Source of the DNA: Chaetorhynchus papuensis
Lineage: Eukaryota > Chordata > Aves > Passeriformes > Rhipiduridae
Reading direction: 5' to 3'
Assembly (NCBI GenBank): GCA_013396525.1
Contig: VWYX01000711.1
Coordinates: forward strand, 186,001 to 250,000
DNA: 64,000 nucleotides
Both the position numbers and the translations under genes were made by a program. Positions 1 to 11,901 of this stretch are shown in pieces. Every line of letters begins with the position of its first letter. Position 1 is the stretch's first letter. The notes under the pieces are model-generated. The model ran no database searches. It had not been told where the DNA came from and saw nothing but the letters and a program-made list of their open reading frames with translations.

Positions 1-3000
1 GGTGCACTCTGCTGTTCTGATCATCTGTGCTCTGTGCAACATCTGTAGTAATAAGTGATTCTTTCCATATGGTGAAAATTCTGGAAATTGACAGGCTAAT
101 TTGTACAGCCAGAATGTACTCAGATAAACAAGATTACACTAGGATCTTGGGGGCAAGGGGAATTTGCAATGCCATATGTGTTAATTTCTGTGCCAGATAC
201 AATGATTTTAATCCACTGCAATTTATGTGCTTTGCCCAGGAAAATGATACTCTTGATATCTTGTTCTCTCTGCTGCATTTCTGAACTTCTCAGACAATGA
301 GAATGCTTGTCTGTACTTGAATAAATCTCATCTATTGTGTTAGCCTCCATCCTTGCTTGCTTGATTACTTAGCATGCCACAAAATCAGCTCTTGTAGTGT
401 TAGCTCCTTCCAACTTTTTCCAAAGAGGATAATACCAATTTCAAAACTGGGGTGATTTTTGGTATAATTTTTGGTGGAAGACAAGCATCGTTTTGTGTCT
501 CTTAAATAGTTTCTGTAAGGAAAGAAATAAAAACCAAGAAAGACAAGTCAGCTGGCTGCAAAGAGTGTTTGAGTTACAATAATGAATTGTGAAGGCACAA
601 GCTAGGGATTGTGAGACTGGACTGAGCACGTTATATACAGGAGGACAATTCTTTGATTCCATCGAGTTCTCACTGTAAGCCCCCTCCTGATAGCTGAGCA
701 GACGTATGCAGATATTCGACTATTAGGTTTGACAGGAAAGGGAATGCAAGCTGACTACTGAACTCTTCAAGTACTGAGCATAACATGATTTTGGACACTG
801 TCAGTGTCCCTATTACAAATCTGAAAGCATTGTTGAAGTCAGTGTAGGATTTGTGATTTATTTTCCATCAAACACACAGGTGAGGAAGTCTTCACAAAGT
901 CAGTTTTGACAGTGAGTGTAAAAGCATCTGAAGTGAAGACTGTCAAGATGACTGAAATCCCCTGTAAATCACTGCTTTGGACACCTTTCACTCCAGTTGG
1001 ACACCTTCAGAAACTCATCAGCTTGAAAGAATTATTTGGTCAACTTGTTTCCAAACCCTATTTCTTTTTTTCTGTGTAGCTGCAAGTACAATAAACTCAA
1101 GCAGAGTGAAATGAACTGGCACTTCAGATTAATGTCAACATCTGTGTGAAAATACTTCCCATCATTGGATAGCACTATTAGCTATATCTAGTTTATTTGG
1201 ATAGCTGCATTTAGTACTGCAGACTTCTCTTCATTGCAGCTGCAGGCTATTAACCTAGAACATGACCTCTTTTAGTTATTACTTAAGGCAGTAATAGCAG
1301 TGATACAGATTACAATGAAGATCCCTTGAGAAAAAGTACAGTAATTAAACTCCATGTCACTAGAATTTTTCATGTCCTATAATGAAGCCAGTGTATTAAT
1401 GAAAAATAAATTAATAAATATGGGGAAATAATATGGAAACACTTAGCTAAACGAATCTCATTTTTTTGGATTGACTTCCCTCCTAAGTATCAAAGATGAG
1501 ATTAAAGGAGCAGTGTGTGGGGGCAATAAGAAGAGCAAACTCATACTAGAATGACTTAGGAAAGCAAATCTAATGCTTTAGGGCACAAGCTGAACACCCC
1601 TGCAACTAGGATTTGAACATAAATTTCAGGTAGGTTTGACCCAGTATGGAAATAGGCCATGTGAACTTTCTTTGAAAGGTAATTACAGACCATTTCCAGA
1701 GGCAGGACATTTCATCATTTAGAGTCTTGATCTTTTTGAGCTTGTTGAAACCTATTACCACAGTTACCACAGGCTGAAGTTAACACAGGCTTCTGTTCAT
1801 TTACTTGCCTCGGAATCCCACGGGGATCTTTATGCTGCAGTTTCATGTTTATTCAGAATGCAACATAAAATTTGATAAAAATTCAATAATGGCATTCAAT
1901 TGGAAAAGAAAGTATGCATGGTTTTTTTTGGTTTTTTTTTGTTTGATATCAAAGTTACTAGTGAATGTATATGGGCATGAGAAGATAAAGCACATAAACA
2001 GGCAGAAAGATCAGCTCGTTGCACTGCTGAACTTTGTTCCCAGGACCTCCAGCTTTAAAGGGCTAATTAAGTTTAGCTGGTAACGTCTCATATGTGCATC
2101 AGCTGTGTAACATTGCAAATTGGGTATGCTTTGTAAGGGAACATTTCTGATTAAAGATGGTAAAACTCCTGTTCCCTGTGATTCAGAGAAACACGACCCA
2201 GACATAAAAAGATAAAAATCACTGAATATTACTTTTTACTTTGAACGAAATCATCTAACTCACCCAACTCTCTGAATGATTCATTGCAATATTATCAAGA
2301 GAGAGCTGGGAATGCATATTATAAATAAAGGACAGACCAATTTCAAAAGAGGTGATGCTATCGGGAAAAGCATCTATGAGAAGAAAATAGATACAGGGAT
2401 GAAATTTAAGGTAACATATTCAAGTATCTTTCTTCAGATTTTAATTAAACACCCAGGCTTATCTTTCAAGTAGTGCTATGCTTCCAGCACTTGGCTGAAA
2501 AGAGCTAGGAGACTCTGGGACATGCAGAATTTGAAAAGCTCACAGCCAGGCATGGAAACTTTTTATAAAGGCTGCCCTATTTCACCTGAAGACAGACACA
2601 GCTGTCCATACATATTCATGCATTTTAATTCAATAAAAGGTAGCAATTAGTTTATGGTATGCACAACTTAAGGATGCTCCCCTTCCTCTCTTGAGTGTAA
2701 AAGGCACATATCCTTACTGTAAATGATGAAAAAAGCCTTTTAGTTAATCCTAAGGCATCCTACAGATCGATTGCTTTGTAAGTATCCCTCATCTACTACA
2801 GCAGGTGAAAAAAGAACCAAACCAAACAGCCATTTAAGGTGTAATACTTCCATCCTGTGTCATGCCTCCATAAATATGTCACGCAGCCAGAGCAGCCCGA
2901 GGCAGCCTTTCAAACCAGTGAGAGAGGGTACCCACTTCTGTAGTGTCTGCTGGCCAAAAGCCACTTTCTTTCCTGCAACGCGGAAACTTGGAAAAAGAGC

Positions 3001-6000
3001 ACTTTTCTAGTTAATTCAGCACCTTTCACATCACAACATGGTTTGCTACTTCCCAAATAGTTAGGATGGCTCCCTGAGAAGAGATGCCTTGCAGGGTCCT
3101 TTTACCCTTGGCAGCACAGCTCTTCAAGATGCCATGCTGCTATTTGTGGCTTCCTACCACAGCTGCACATCAAAAATACAAAGCAGCCGCCAGGCACGCT
3201 TTAGCAGCAGGAATAAAATGTGAGGACTGGAAGAGAAGTTACTTGGTTTTTATTGTTCTGGTAAGAAATTAGTAATCAAGTGTACAGAAGAAAATAATTG
3301 CTTGCTGTTCTAGGCAATTGTTCCAGAAAGAAGTGTTTGTTACTGGGAGAACAAGGGTCAAGTTCACTAATTGTACATTCATGATTAGCAATAGGCTTAA
3401 TCTAGGAACATTTTGAGGTTGTATCCAGGATCTCTTAATCCAGTTTAGCATTTCCCATGTATCTGTTTCTCCACCACCACCACCCCAAATGACAGAGGGA
3501 GAAAAGAAACTGTGACAAAGCAGAAGTGGGAGTGGTAATGCTTTAGTTCTTGAGAAGTCTAGAGAAATGTGAGAGGCTGAGATGCACTTAAATGCAGTCT
3601 GACTTTGCCCCACTCCTATTTCTGAGGTGATCAATGAAGTTTTTATGTAATTGCATGCACATCTGGTGCCATTTTGAATGCCCTTAGGTATCCTGCCTGA
3701 TCTCCAGACCTCCAGGTGCTACCCTAGAAAGGCACAGATTTCCTACAGGTCCTATGGCACATCTGCAACCTCGGTGTGAATGCAATGATAGCTTGCACCC
3801 AGAGGACACAGATTTCAGACGAGCACACTTAAAGATTTCACTGGAGTGTCTGCCACTGAAGCTGAAGCCACTCCCGTCCCAGTGCCTCCACAATGTCCAG
3901 TATAACTCAGGCAGGTTATATTTTGCAGTTTTAGCAGCTGGGGACTGTTCAAAGTGGTTGCAGGACAGACCTGCAATCTATCCTTTTCCTGCAGCTGTTC
4001 TTCAAAAGGGTCACATGTCAATAGCACACGCCTTCATCTCTGCAGGAGATTTTATTCAGTTGAGTGTTCAGGTTCAAGATTGCAGTAAGCTCAGTGGCCT
4101 TGCAAACTCCTAAGTGTGAAGCTACATTTGTTAATGAGAACACTCATCCCTTTTCCTCCTGTAGTGAACAGTGTGCAGTGAAGGAAGCAGGTATCCCACG
4201 GATTTGTGCTCCCCCCTTTGTGTACTTGGTGTCTTGGGATGTCATGTCAATGGAGGACAGTGACCCTTGCCACAGGCCAGCCCTGGGTTTTACTGCACTG
4301 TGGGCATTCCCGTGGTTCCTTTTCTGCCCCTGCCCTGTCCTACCTTGCTTGCAAAATATCACAGAGCCATAAATAAAGAATCTTTCCTAAAAACTATCCT
4401 GCACTTTGCATGAACTCCTACTCAACACCCACCTCCAGGAATCACCTCCTAGCAAGGTACAGAAAATCTTACATTTCCTTTACTATAGATTTCAGACCTT
4501 GATTAAACACTCACGAGTTTCCACCAACCATTTTCTTTTCCTTTCCCACACCAGATAACATGGTCCTGCATTACCTCACATTTTTTGCAAGGGTCTTCAG
4601 AGGAAGAAAATGAACCAAAAAATCCCTAAAATAGCAGATTTAACCAACATCTCAGTTATCTGGCAGGAATGTGGGATCAGCGAGAATGGAGTATTTACGG
4701 TTTCCTCTTTAAGAAGCACAAAAGGTGTCACTTCTGGTTTATATAACTTTCCCAAACAAGTCTTTCTGAAACAAAATTATTTAATTGGCTAATACAGTGG
4801 ATTTTATAAGAACTAGAAGACCCTCTTCAGTGATGTAACTTCTTCCTAATCTAATCCAGTGTGGTCTGTAGTGACTTTTATATAATCTCCTACAAATTTA
4901 TCACAAGAAGAATTTTGGCTCCCAATACACATGGGCAATCCCACGAGATAGTATTTTCTTTTTTTTTTTTTTTTAATTCTTTTTTTGGGAGGGGTGGAGC
5001 AGAAAGATAAAGAGGATGAGAAATTATTTCACAGAAAAGCACACTCAAGCTGGAACCTTGAAATTATAAAGTCTATTTCCAACTCTTCTTTTGAATCACA
5101 CTAATGTTTTGGAACTTTTAGGAAGAAAAGTCTCATATCTGCAGAAGCTGGTCTCTTTTTTTAGGAGCTAAATAACAGATAACTGGCAACTTCCACAGGT
5201 CACTTCTGGCAGAGCTGCAAAACTCTCAGTCCAACCAGAGGAAAACCTGGCAGCTTGCAATTTTCCTGCCACAGTTTCTCAGAAAACACTTACTGGATTA
5301 GGTAATTCTGTAAGTTACGCTGATTCATCTTAGCTGTGGCACGTTCTGTTGCTGAGACCACACCGGCTGCAACAACTGCTGCTGCAGCAAGGGTGGAGGA
5401 TTTGGTCTTTTCTTCAAATAACAGGGGCTTGTATTTTTAATTTTTAATTGAGACTGATCCCTTGGAGACAAAACAGTCAAGACCTGCCCATGGTGTGAGA
5501 AATAAGCAGAGCAGTGCTTCTTCAGCCAGGAACAAACATCTCAGATCCGGGTGGATGTCCTTTTCCTTTCACCACATAAATAGTGTATCAGCAAAATACC
5601 TACTTAGTTGCCCTTTGTGGTTTGGTTTATCAAGAAAAACTTTCCTTCTCGTTTAATACGTATCTGACTTGAGTTTTGACATCATGGTATGACAAGCCAG
5701 TTCCCACCATCACAAAGGCTCTGTTGTGAAGTCCTCACCCTGCCCTGTGTGTACTGAGGAGCTGACCACACCAGGGGTCAGCTCCTGGTGGGATCCCCCA
5801 GAAGGTGTTTCCATAGAAAAAGCTGCATTTCACTGCCTCACTACAAACACCGGACAGTTTGCAGCTTTTTAATTTGTCAGACATACACTGGAGGCATACA
5901 GAATGGACTAAAGGACAACTGTAAGGATTTGGGAAGCTGTTAAATTATTTTGGATGTCTCACCACTACTTCTCAAGGTTTCATGTTACCTGTACTGCATA

Positions 6001-9000
6001 TTACAGTCATTCTGATGCTTATAGACAAGAAAATCCAGGGAAAAATGCCTTTTTTAAAAAAAAAAAGGTTAATTTTCCTTTTTGTAAACATATAAAAAAG
6101 AATCTATACAGCTGATACTAAACTAAATTCACTGTGGTCTTGTACAGTAGCTTTTGCTCATATAACATCTAATGGAAAAGCTAATTGACATTCTGTCATT
6201 TCTGTTTCAATTAACCGAACTCACTGATGCTGCCCTCTAGAATTCGTGACAGCTGATCTATTTCCAAAATAAACTAAGGAACTAAATTTATTTGCAAACA
6301 AAATTACCTCATTCTGGAATCCATGTTAGGCCTTTTTTCTGTCCTCATCAACTGGTACAAGAGAAAATGTTAAGAAAATACTTTCAAAGCGTAAAATATC
6401 AAAAAGGGAGACTATATTTCACAGGAAGATCATGGTTGAGAAAAATTAATCATAGGTAGTTCCAAGTGTTTTAAAAATAAATCAGCACCTTTGATAAAAA
6501 CCAGCATACTGGCAATTAAGACAGGAATTCCAGCAGAAAAACATAGGAATTATGGACAGCATGATAGCATTTCAGTAAGAAAAATATATTACAATAAAAA
6601 CTCAGAACTTTTATATCATCATCCATGTAAGCATCTGAAAGCATGCTGAAATAATTAGTGAAGGAAAGGAAAAGAACGCCAACCACCATGTCTTGGACAA
6701 TGCAAACAAAAAGCCCTACAGAGATCTGTCAGGGTACCACAGACTCCTGTTCCAGGAGTGCTGAGAGGTCCCCAAGTGGATGATGGTAGGATCTGGCAGC
6801 CAGGGCATCCCTGGGGCACTGGGGCAGCCACAGCCCTGGTGTGAGGCCAACACTGGCCAGGCATGGTGGGAGCTGTGGCTCAGGATGGGGCCAAAGAGCA
6901 GAGGCTCAACTTAAAAGCAGCTCCCACGAGCAGGGACCGTGGCTTCCCCAGCATCCCCAGCCACAGAAGGAAGGGGATGTTTTCTTATTGCCAAAAACTT
7001 CCATGTTTCCTCCATGATGGGGAAATGCACTCAGAGCTCCAACATGTATGGGAAATCCCTGTGGAAGTTCGAGAAACATCTCAGTCTTCTGCTGAGACTG
7101 GACATTTCTGCCTATGTAGGGATGTATCAGTGTTGAGCAATACTGGGTTGGGTAGGAAACTGGGTATGCATTTCCAAAAATGCAAGAGAGCAGTGTGAAA
7201 ATAAAGATTTTCATTGGACAGGTGGTTTCTGCCCGCATGAGATTTGAATTGGTTGACATAACTGTGAAAGCTTCCACCGCAGGATGAGCGTGTGTGTTCA
7301 TAGCAAAAATCAGGCACGCTCAGTGAACCAGCAAATAATCCACTGCCACTAGCATGGCTATTAACCATCTGCAGGGATCTTTTAGTGCTGTAAAGTTGGA
7401 CATGGAAATGTGACAAATGGCCTTATTACTCAGGAGCGCGTTTTATGTTGCATTAAACATGCAAAATGTATTTAAAATTAAACATCTGCTTACAGCCAAA
7501 ATGCCTCAATTTTGTTTACAGGTGATCTCTACCAGCCTGAGTTTTATTGTGAAAGGGGCATATACATGGTATTCAGCAAACAGAATGATGTGCCTGTATT
7601 ATTATTTAAGTAGATTTAAGTTTCTACTATCTCATTAGTATTTCGTTTGGAATGTAATACACTGGCAATTACTCCCTTTGCTCCCTTATTAATATTTTAG
7701 AACTATATCATCTTGATTTCCTCAGAGGTACAGGAAGCAGCAGAAAGGAAGAAACTCATCAGTGAGCTGTTCTGTTCCTCTATTTATGGTACAGGTCAAT
7801 GTATTATGGAAACTCTTTGAGAAAAAAAGAGAAGAGCAGTGTTTCATTGTGCAGTAACACAGTGCTTCCATTCCTATAATGCCCCGAGCAGTTTGTTACC
7901 TGCACACCTTATTCCTGTGCAACCTCTTCTGTACATAAAGACTTGCATAAAGTGTTTATCTTGATATCTAATTTAAAAAAACAAAACAACCAACCAAAAA
8001 AACCCCATATTCTGTCTACTCCCTGAACATTTCTCCTCCATTCATTCAAACACCTTCCTCTTTTTTTTTTTTTTTTTATTCCTGGATGTTCTACCTACAG
8101 CTGATTCTCCTCAGGTAAAAAAATTGGTATGAGTTTCCATTATTTTATTTGTAGGAAAATATTGCACTGTGCTGAGCTGGCCTAGTGGAGAAAAGAATGT
8201 ACCTGGAGCAGAACAGAGGAAACTAGAGGAGCAACAAGTTCTGTTCTCTCAGGGGTTGTACTTCTGCCTTTTCCAATGCCTGCTGAAAATGCAATTCATT
8301 TCACTGCCCCCCAGTCTTATTACTTTGGTGTTATTTTTATCCGTATCACCGTTCCTTATTACTTGTCTTGTTATAATGCCTAGGTACGTCTGCCAAGATC
8401 AAGACTGGACAAATATGGCCTTAATCTGCCAGTAAAATGTCACGTGTTATAATGGAAGAGGTAGGAACAAGAACAGAGAAAGCGAACATTATCGTTTCAG
8501 TTTTATGTAGACAATAAGCCAAACTAAGGGAGATGTTCTCGCATCTGGGAGTCTACTGCCAGCTTGAATGTCCCACTGTTCCCAAAAGAGATGGCAGATG
8601 TGACAGCCACAGTCCTCTGGAGGCTGTTGGACACACGTCTGGGAGTGTAAAGAGCTGCCTGTGTTTAGGCAACCAGACCCCTCTGTTCAGCCCACTTGAG
8701 GTCACTTGCTCAAGGTTGTTCAGGAAGTGCATAGCAAAGCTGTGCTTCAATGTGAATCCCACAAGCTCCAGCTCACTGTCTTAATCACAAATTAATTCTT
8801 CCTGGTTTCAGCTTCTCTTTTTCTCTTTCTCCCAACCACCTACACCACTGCTGTTATGAAGTGAATTACCCTTTCTTGCTTTAAATTTTTCTTCTTTCTG
8901 TTTCGATCTTTGATTTTGGCTCCAGTCCTCCTCTCTCGCTCAGCAGAAGGCTGAACGCTGCTTCTGTTGGAGGCTGTGTTAGAGAGTGTTCTCCACCCCT

Positions 9001-10989
9001 TCTGCTCTTTTGTTGGCATCTCCTCCCACCCCCAGCATGCAGAACAATTCCAATGCTCTCTGAAGCACAGGGATCGATAGCCTTTGCAATCCTGTTTTAG
9101 CCAGTGTGCCAGTAGCTGTTGGTAGACAGGCAAACAGGTGATGTATTGAAAAATTCATGTCTGTGAAATACCCACTCATAATCAGCTCTCCAAGTTAATT
9201 ACATATGTGTGAAAAAAAATGCCTCTGATTCATGTCAGATGTGTTTCCTTTTAGGAGTCATGTTATTCATTTATTTTGGGCAAGATATGTTAGAAAAGAC
9301 TGACCTTCTCAAAGCACTCTATTATTCTCTATAATCACATCTTTCTTTCTTTTACTGTCACTAAGAAGTCATTCCATTTCTGTGTTGACATTTTTATCTT
9401 CTTTTTATAGCCTTTCCAAAAGCCATGTCACTTACTGAACTTTTGCTGACAAACAAAAGGAAGAGAAAGAAAAACGGCATAAACTTCCACATACAGCAAA
9501 TGGCAAGGGCATGCTGTATTACTCAGATATGGTTGAGTAACTTTTTAGCACTCATTTCTCACTTCACTCTTTTATTTTCACTGTCTTTTCCTTCTGGTTT
9601 TGCTTTAGTTCTCTTCTGCCCAGTATTTTTGACTCATCTGTTTGTTCTGACATTTCCTTTTTTTCCCTGTCATTTTTTTGTGATTAACTCTTCTTTCCTT
9701 ACAATTCACCTATTTGATTAGTTCTGTTTTCACTTTTGTTTAGCCTCTCTGGCTACCCCTCCAGGTATTACATTGCTATGAAAAAAATTATATGTAGAGA
9801 ATTTCCTTGCTCCACAGCATCTGCTGTTCATCAAAACATCTCTGTCAATGTGCCATTTTTTTGCTTTACATTATCAAATCTGGACAAATCCATGTTATTT
9901 ACCTACTTAACAACGACTTTGTGAACAAATGTGATTTTAGGGTTGAAGCATCTTGTTCTAATGCCAAGCTAAATGGCCACCACTGGCTTAGCTAAGGTAG
10001 AGCTGCCAGAAAAATAGATTTTCACGAGAATGGGAATTAGTGGCTGACGAGAAAAGACATAATGATACTTCTTATTCCACTATAAGAAGTCAGCCTCCAA
10101 ATATATACTTTTTTAGAGCAATACTGAAAATAGCATCGGTGTTCTTTGTCCTTAATGTATCTGTTGCACCCATAATAGACGCAGACTCTAGGGGGACTGA
10201 AATGGCTTTAACAGCACCTTGCCCCAGATGGTTTGAATGTCACTCTCCTGCAATATGGGTCTGATGCTTTCCTGCCAACAGCACATTGCTGAGCTGGTCT
10301 CCAGCCAGGCTGAAAGGTCGGAGCAGGTGTTTGGAATATACTCAGCAAGCCTCTCCGGAGAGCTTGAGAGCCACGCAACGCTGTGAGATCACGGGCTGAG
10401 GAGAGCTGCTTTGGTTCTGCATACTGCTTCGGTCTTCTGATAAAATATCCACACCAAGAAAGCCACTACTGTCACAACACAGCCAGTGAAGGCACTGGCT
10501 GAGCTCATCAGGTACTCCCTCATCTTGAGACTACATATAAGCAGCCAATGAGGAAGATGTGTGATTTCATCGCACTTTGGATCTAAATGTGGCTATGGAA
10601 AAGCATATGGCTTCGCAATTGTTTTTGGGGTTTTTTTTAGATTTTATTTCTTTCTCCTTCCCTGCACAGACAGTTGCTGTCATCTTCACGAGATCAAATG
10701 TGCATTGGTGTCATACTTGATGCTGAAATTCACACCTACTTTCCTTCAGCAGCCCCAGCCAAACTTTAAAGATTTTCTAACTGCTGAGGATTTTTTTTAG
10801 AAGATATTTATCATGATGCTTTTAGCAGATTTAATTTTCAAAATGAGGTGATGTAATGAATTAAAGAAGACTAAAAAAAAAAAAAAAGGCCAGCCACAGA
10901 AGACTGGGAGAGCTACTGTTTCACACCCAAAGAACAACTGTTGAATATTCGTTCTGCAACATCCAGCAGCCAAAACCCTGAAAAAGTAG
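1..10989. other. Upstream intergenic region, no gene recognised
   Basis: AT-rich sequence with only short, unrecognised ORFs on both strands (all under 135 codons) and no clear splice-linked exon pattern. It contains T- and A-rich tracts (around 1920-1942, 4958-4975, 8064-8078 and 10873-10887) and a 10-bp stem-loop at 5758-5785. I saw no CR1 or LTR copy that I could place confidently. Distal enhancers of MARCHF11 could lie here, but nothing in the bare sequence marks one. Confidence 0.6.
5758..5785. repeat. Short inverted repeat (10-bp stem, 8-nt loop)
   Basis: GGAGCTGACC (5758-5767) and GGTCAGCTCC (5776-5785) are perfect inverted copies around the loop ACACCAGG. No associated gene or transposon end is visible, so its role is unknown and it may be chance. 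Confidence 0.6.
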
Positions 10990-11364
10990 AAAGCTCGGTA
11001 GGCGTCCCCTGAAGGGCCGCGTCCTCCGGCGCTGGGGGGCCGTGGTTGAGGAGCCCCCTGAGCGCTGAGCGCCAGGAGCAGGGCCAGGAGGTGCCCACGA
11101 AGGGAAGCAAAGGCAGTGCCCGTGGGGCGGGGCAGGGGCCGCGGCCGCCGGAGTGCGGGGGAAGCCGGTGCTGAGGGCAGGAGCGCCGGGGGGCGGGCGG
11201 GAGAACAGGCAGGGATTTCGTCCCGGAAAGGGGCAGGGGTTTCGCCCGGCTGGGCAGGCGCCGGGGCGCTGGCGGGGGCGGCGGCTTTCCCGGAGCGGAG
11301 CTGTGACCGCGGCGGTGCGGGGGCGGCGGTGCCGGTGCCCGGTGCCGGACCCGCGCCTCCCTCC

Positions 11365-11600
11365 NNNNNNNNNNNNNNNNNNNNNNNNNNNNNNNNNNNN
11401 NNNNNNNNNNNNNNNNNNNNNNNNNNNNNNNNNNNNNNNNNNNNNNNNNNNNNNNNNNNNNNNNNNNNNNNNNNNNNNNNNNNNNNNNNNNNNNNNNNNN
11501 NNNNNNNNNNNNNNNNNNNNNNNNNNNNNNNNNNNNNNNNNNNNNNNNNNNNNNNNNNNNNNNNNNNNNNNNNNNNNNNNNNNNNNNNNNNNNNNNNNNN
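11365..11600. other. Assembly gap (236 Ns)
   Basis: A run of 236 Ns lies within the GC-rich island, immediately before the visible part of exon 1. The length may be an estimate rather than a measurement. A 236-base gap could hold about 78 codons, close to the 80-90 N-terminal residues that seem to be missing from MARCHF11, so the start codon and part of the 5' UTR are probably inside it. Confidence 0.98.
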
Positions 11601-11601
11601 C

Positions 11602-11901
11602 CCCGCCCCGGGAAAGCGGGTGCCCCGGGGCATGAGCTGCGCCGCGGGGAGCGTCGTGCTGCCTGCCGGGGAGCCGCCGCGAGCCGCCGCCGCCCCGCTG
11701 GAGCTGCCGGCCGGGGCGGGGGAGGCGAGCGGGGACACCCCCGAGGAGGGCGAGAGCCGGAGGGGCGGCTCGGAGAGCGGGGCCGCCGGCGGCGACAAGC
11801 CCGAGAGGCGCTCGGTGTGCAGCAGCAGCGAGAGCGGCAGCGGCGGCCACGCCGGCGGGGCCGGCCCCATCTGCAAGATCTGCTTCCAGGGCCCCGAGCA
11901 G
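11602..11901 (+). CDS. MARCHF11: MARCHF11 exon 1 (partial, 5' part lost in the N run)
   Basis: The frame is open from the edge of the gap (11600) to a donor at 11902 (CAG|GTGAGG), ending in phase 0. The visible part encodes an alanine-, glycine- and proline-rich cytosolic segment, then an acidic and serine-rich stretch (RSVCSSSES), then [12 protein letters not shown], which supplies the first two zinc-binding cysteines of the RING-CH domain (codons at 11872-11874 and 11881-11883). The ATG at 11632 is in frame and could initiate. However, the frame stays open upstream into the gap and the mammalian exon encodes a much longer N-terminus, so I judge this Met internal. Codon use is extremely GC-rich, as usual for avian first exons in CpG islands. 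Confidence 0.88.

Noticed and set aside
10351..10362. 12-bp palindrome CTCTCCGGAGAG before the CpG island
   Set aside because: Short, single and without neighbouring motifs; expected by chance in a window of this size.
11116..11364. Upstream extension of the exon 1 frame from an ATG at 11116
   Set aside because: It is in frame only if the N run has exactly the stated length. The encoded Gly/Arg/Ala-rich sequence does not resemble the MARCH11 N-terminus, so it is more likely promoter or 5' UTR.
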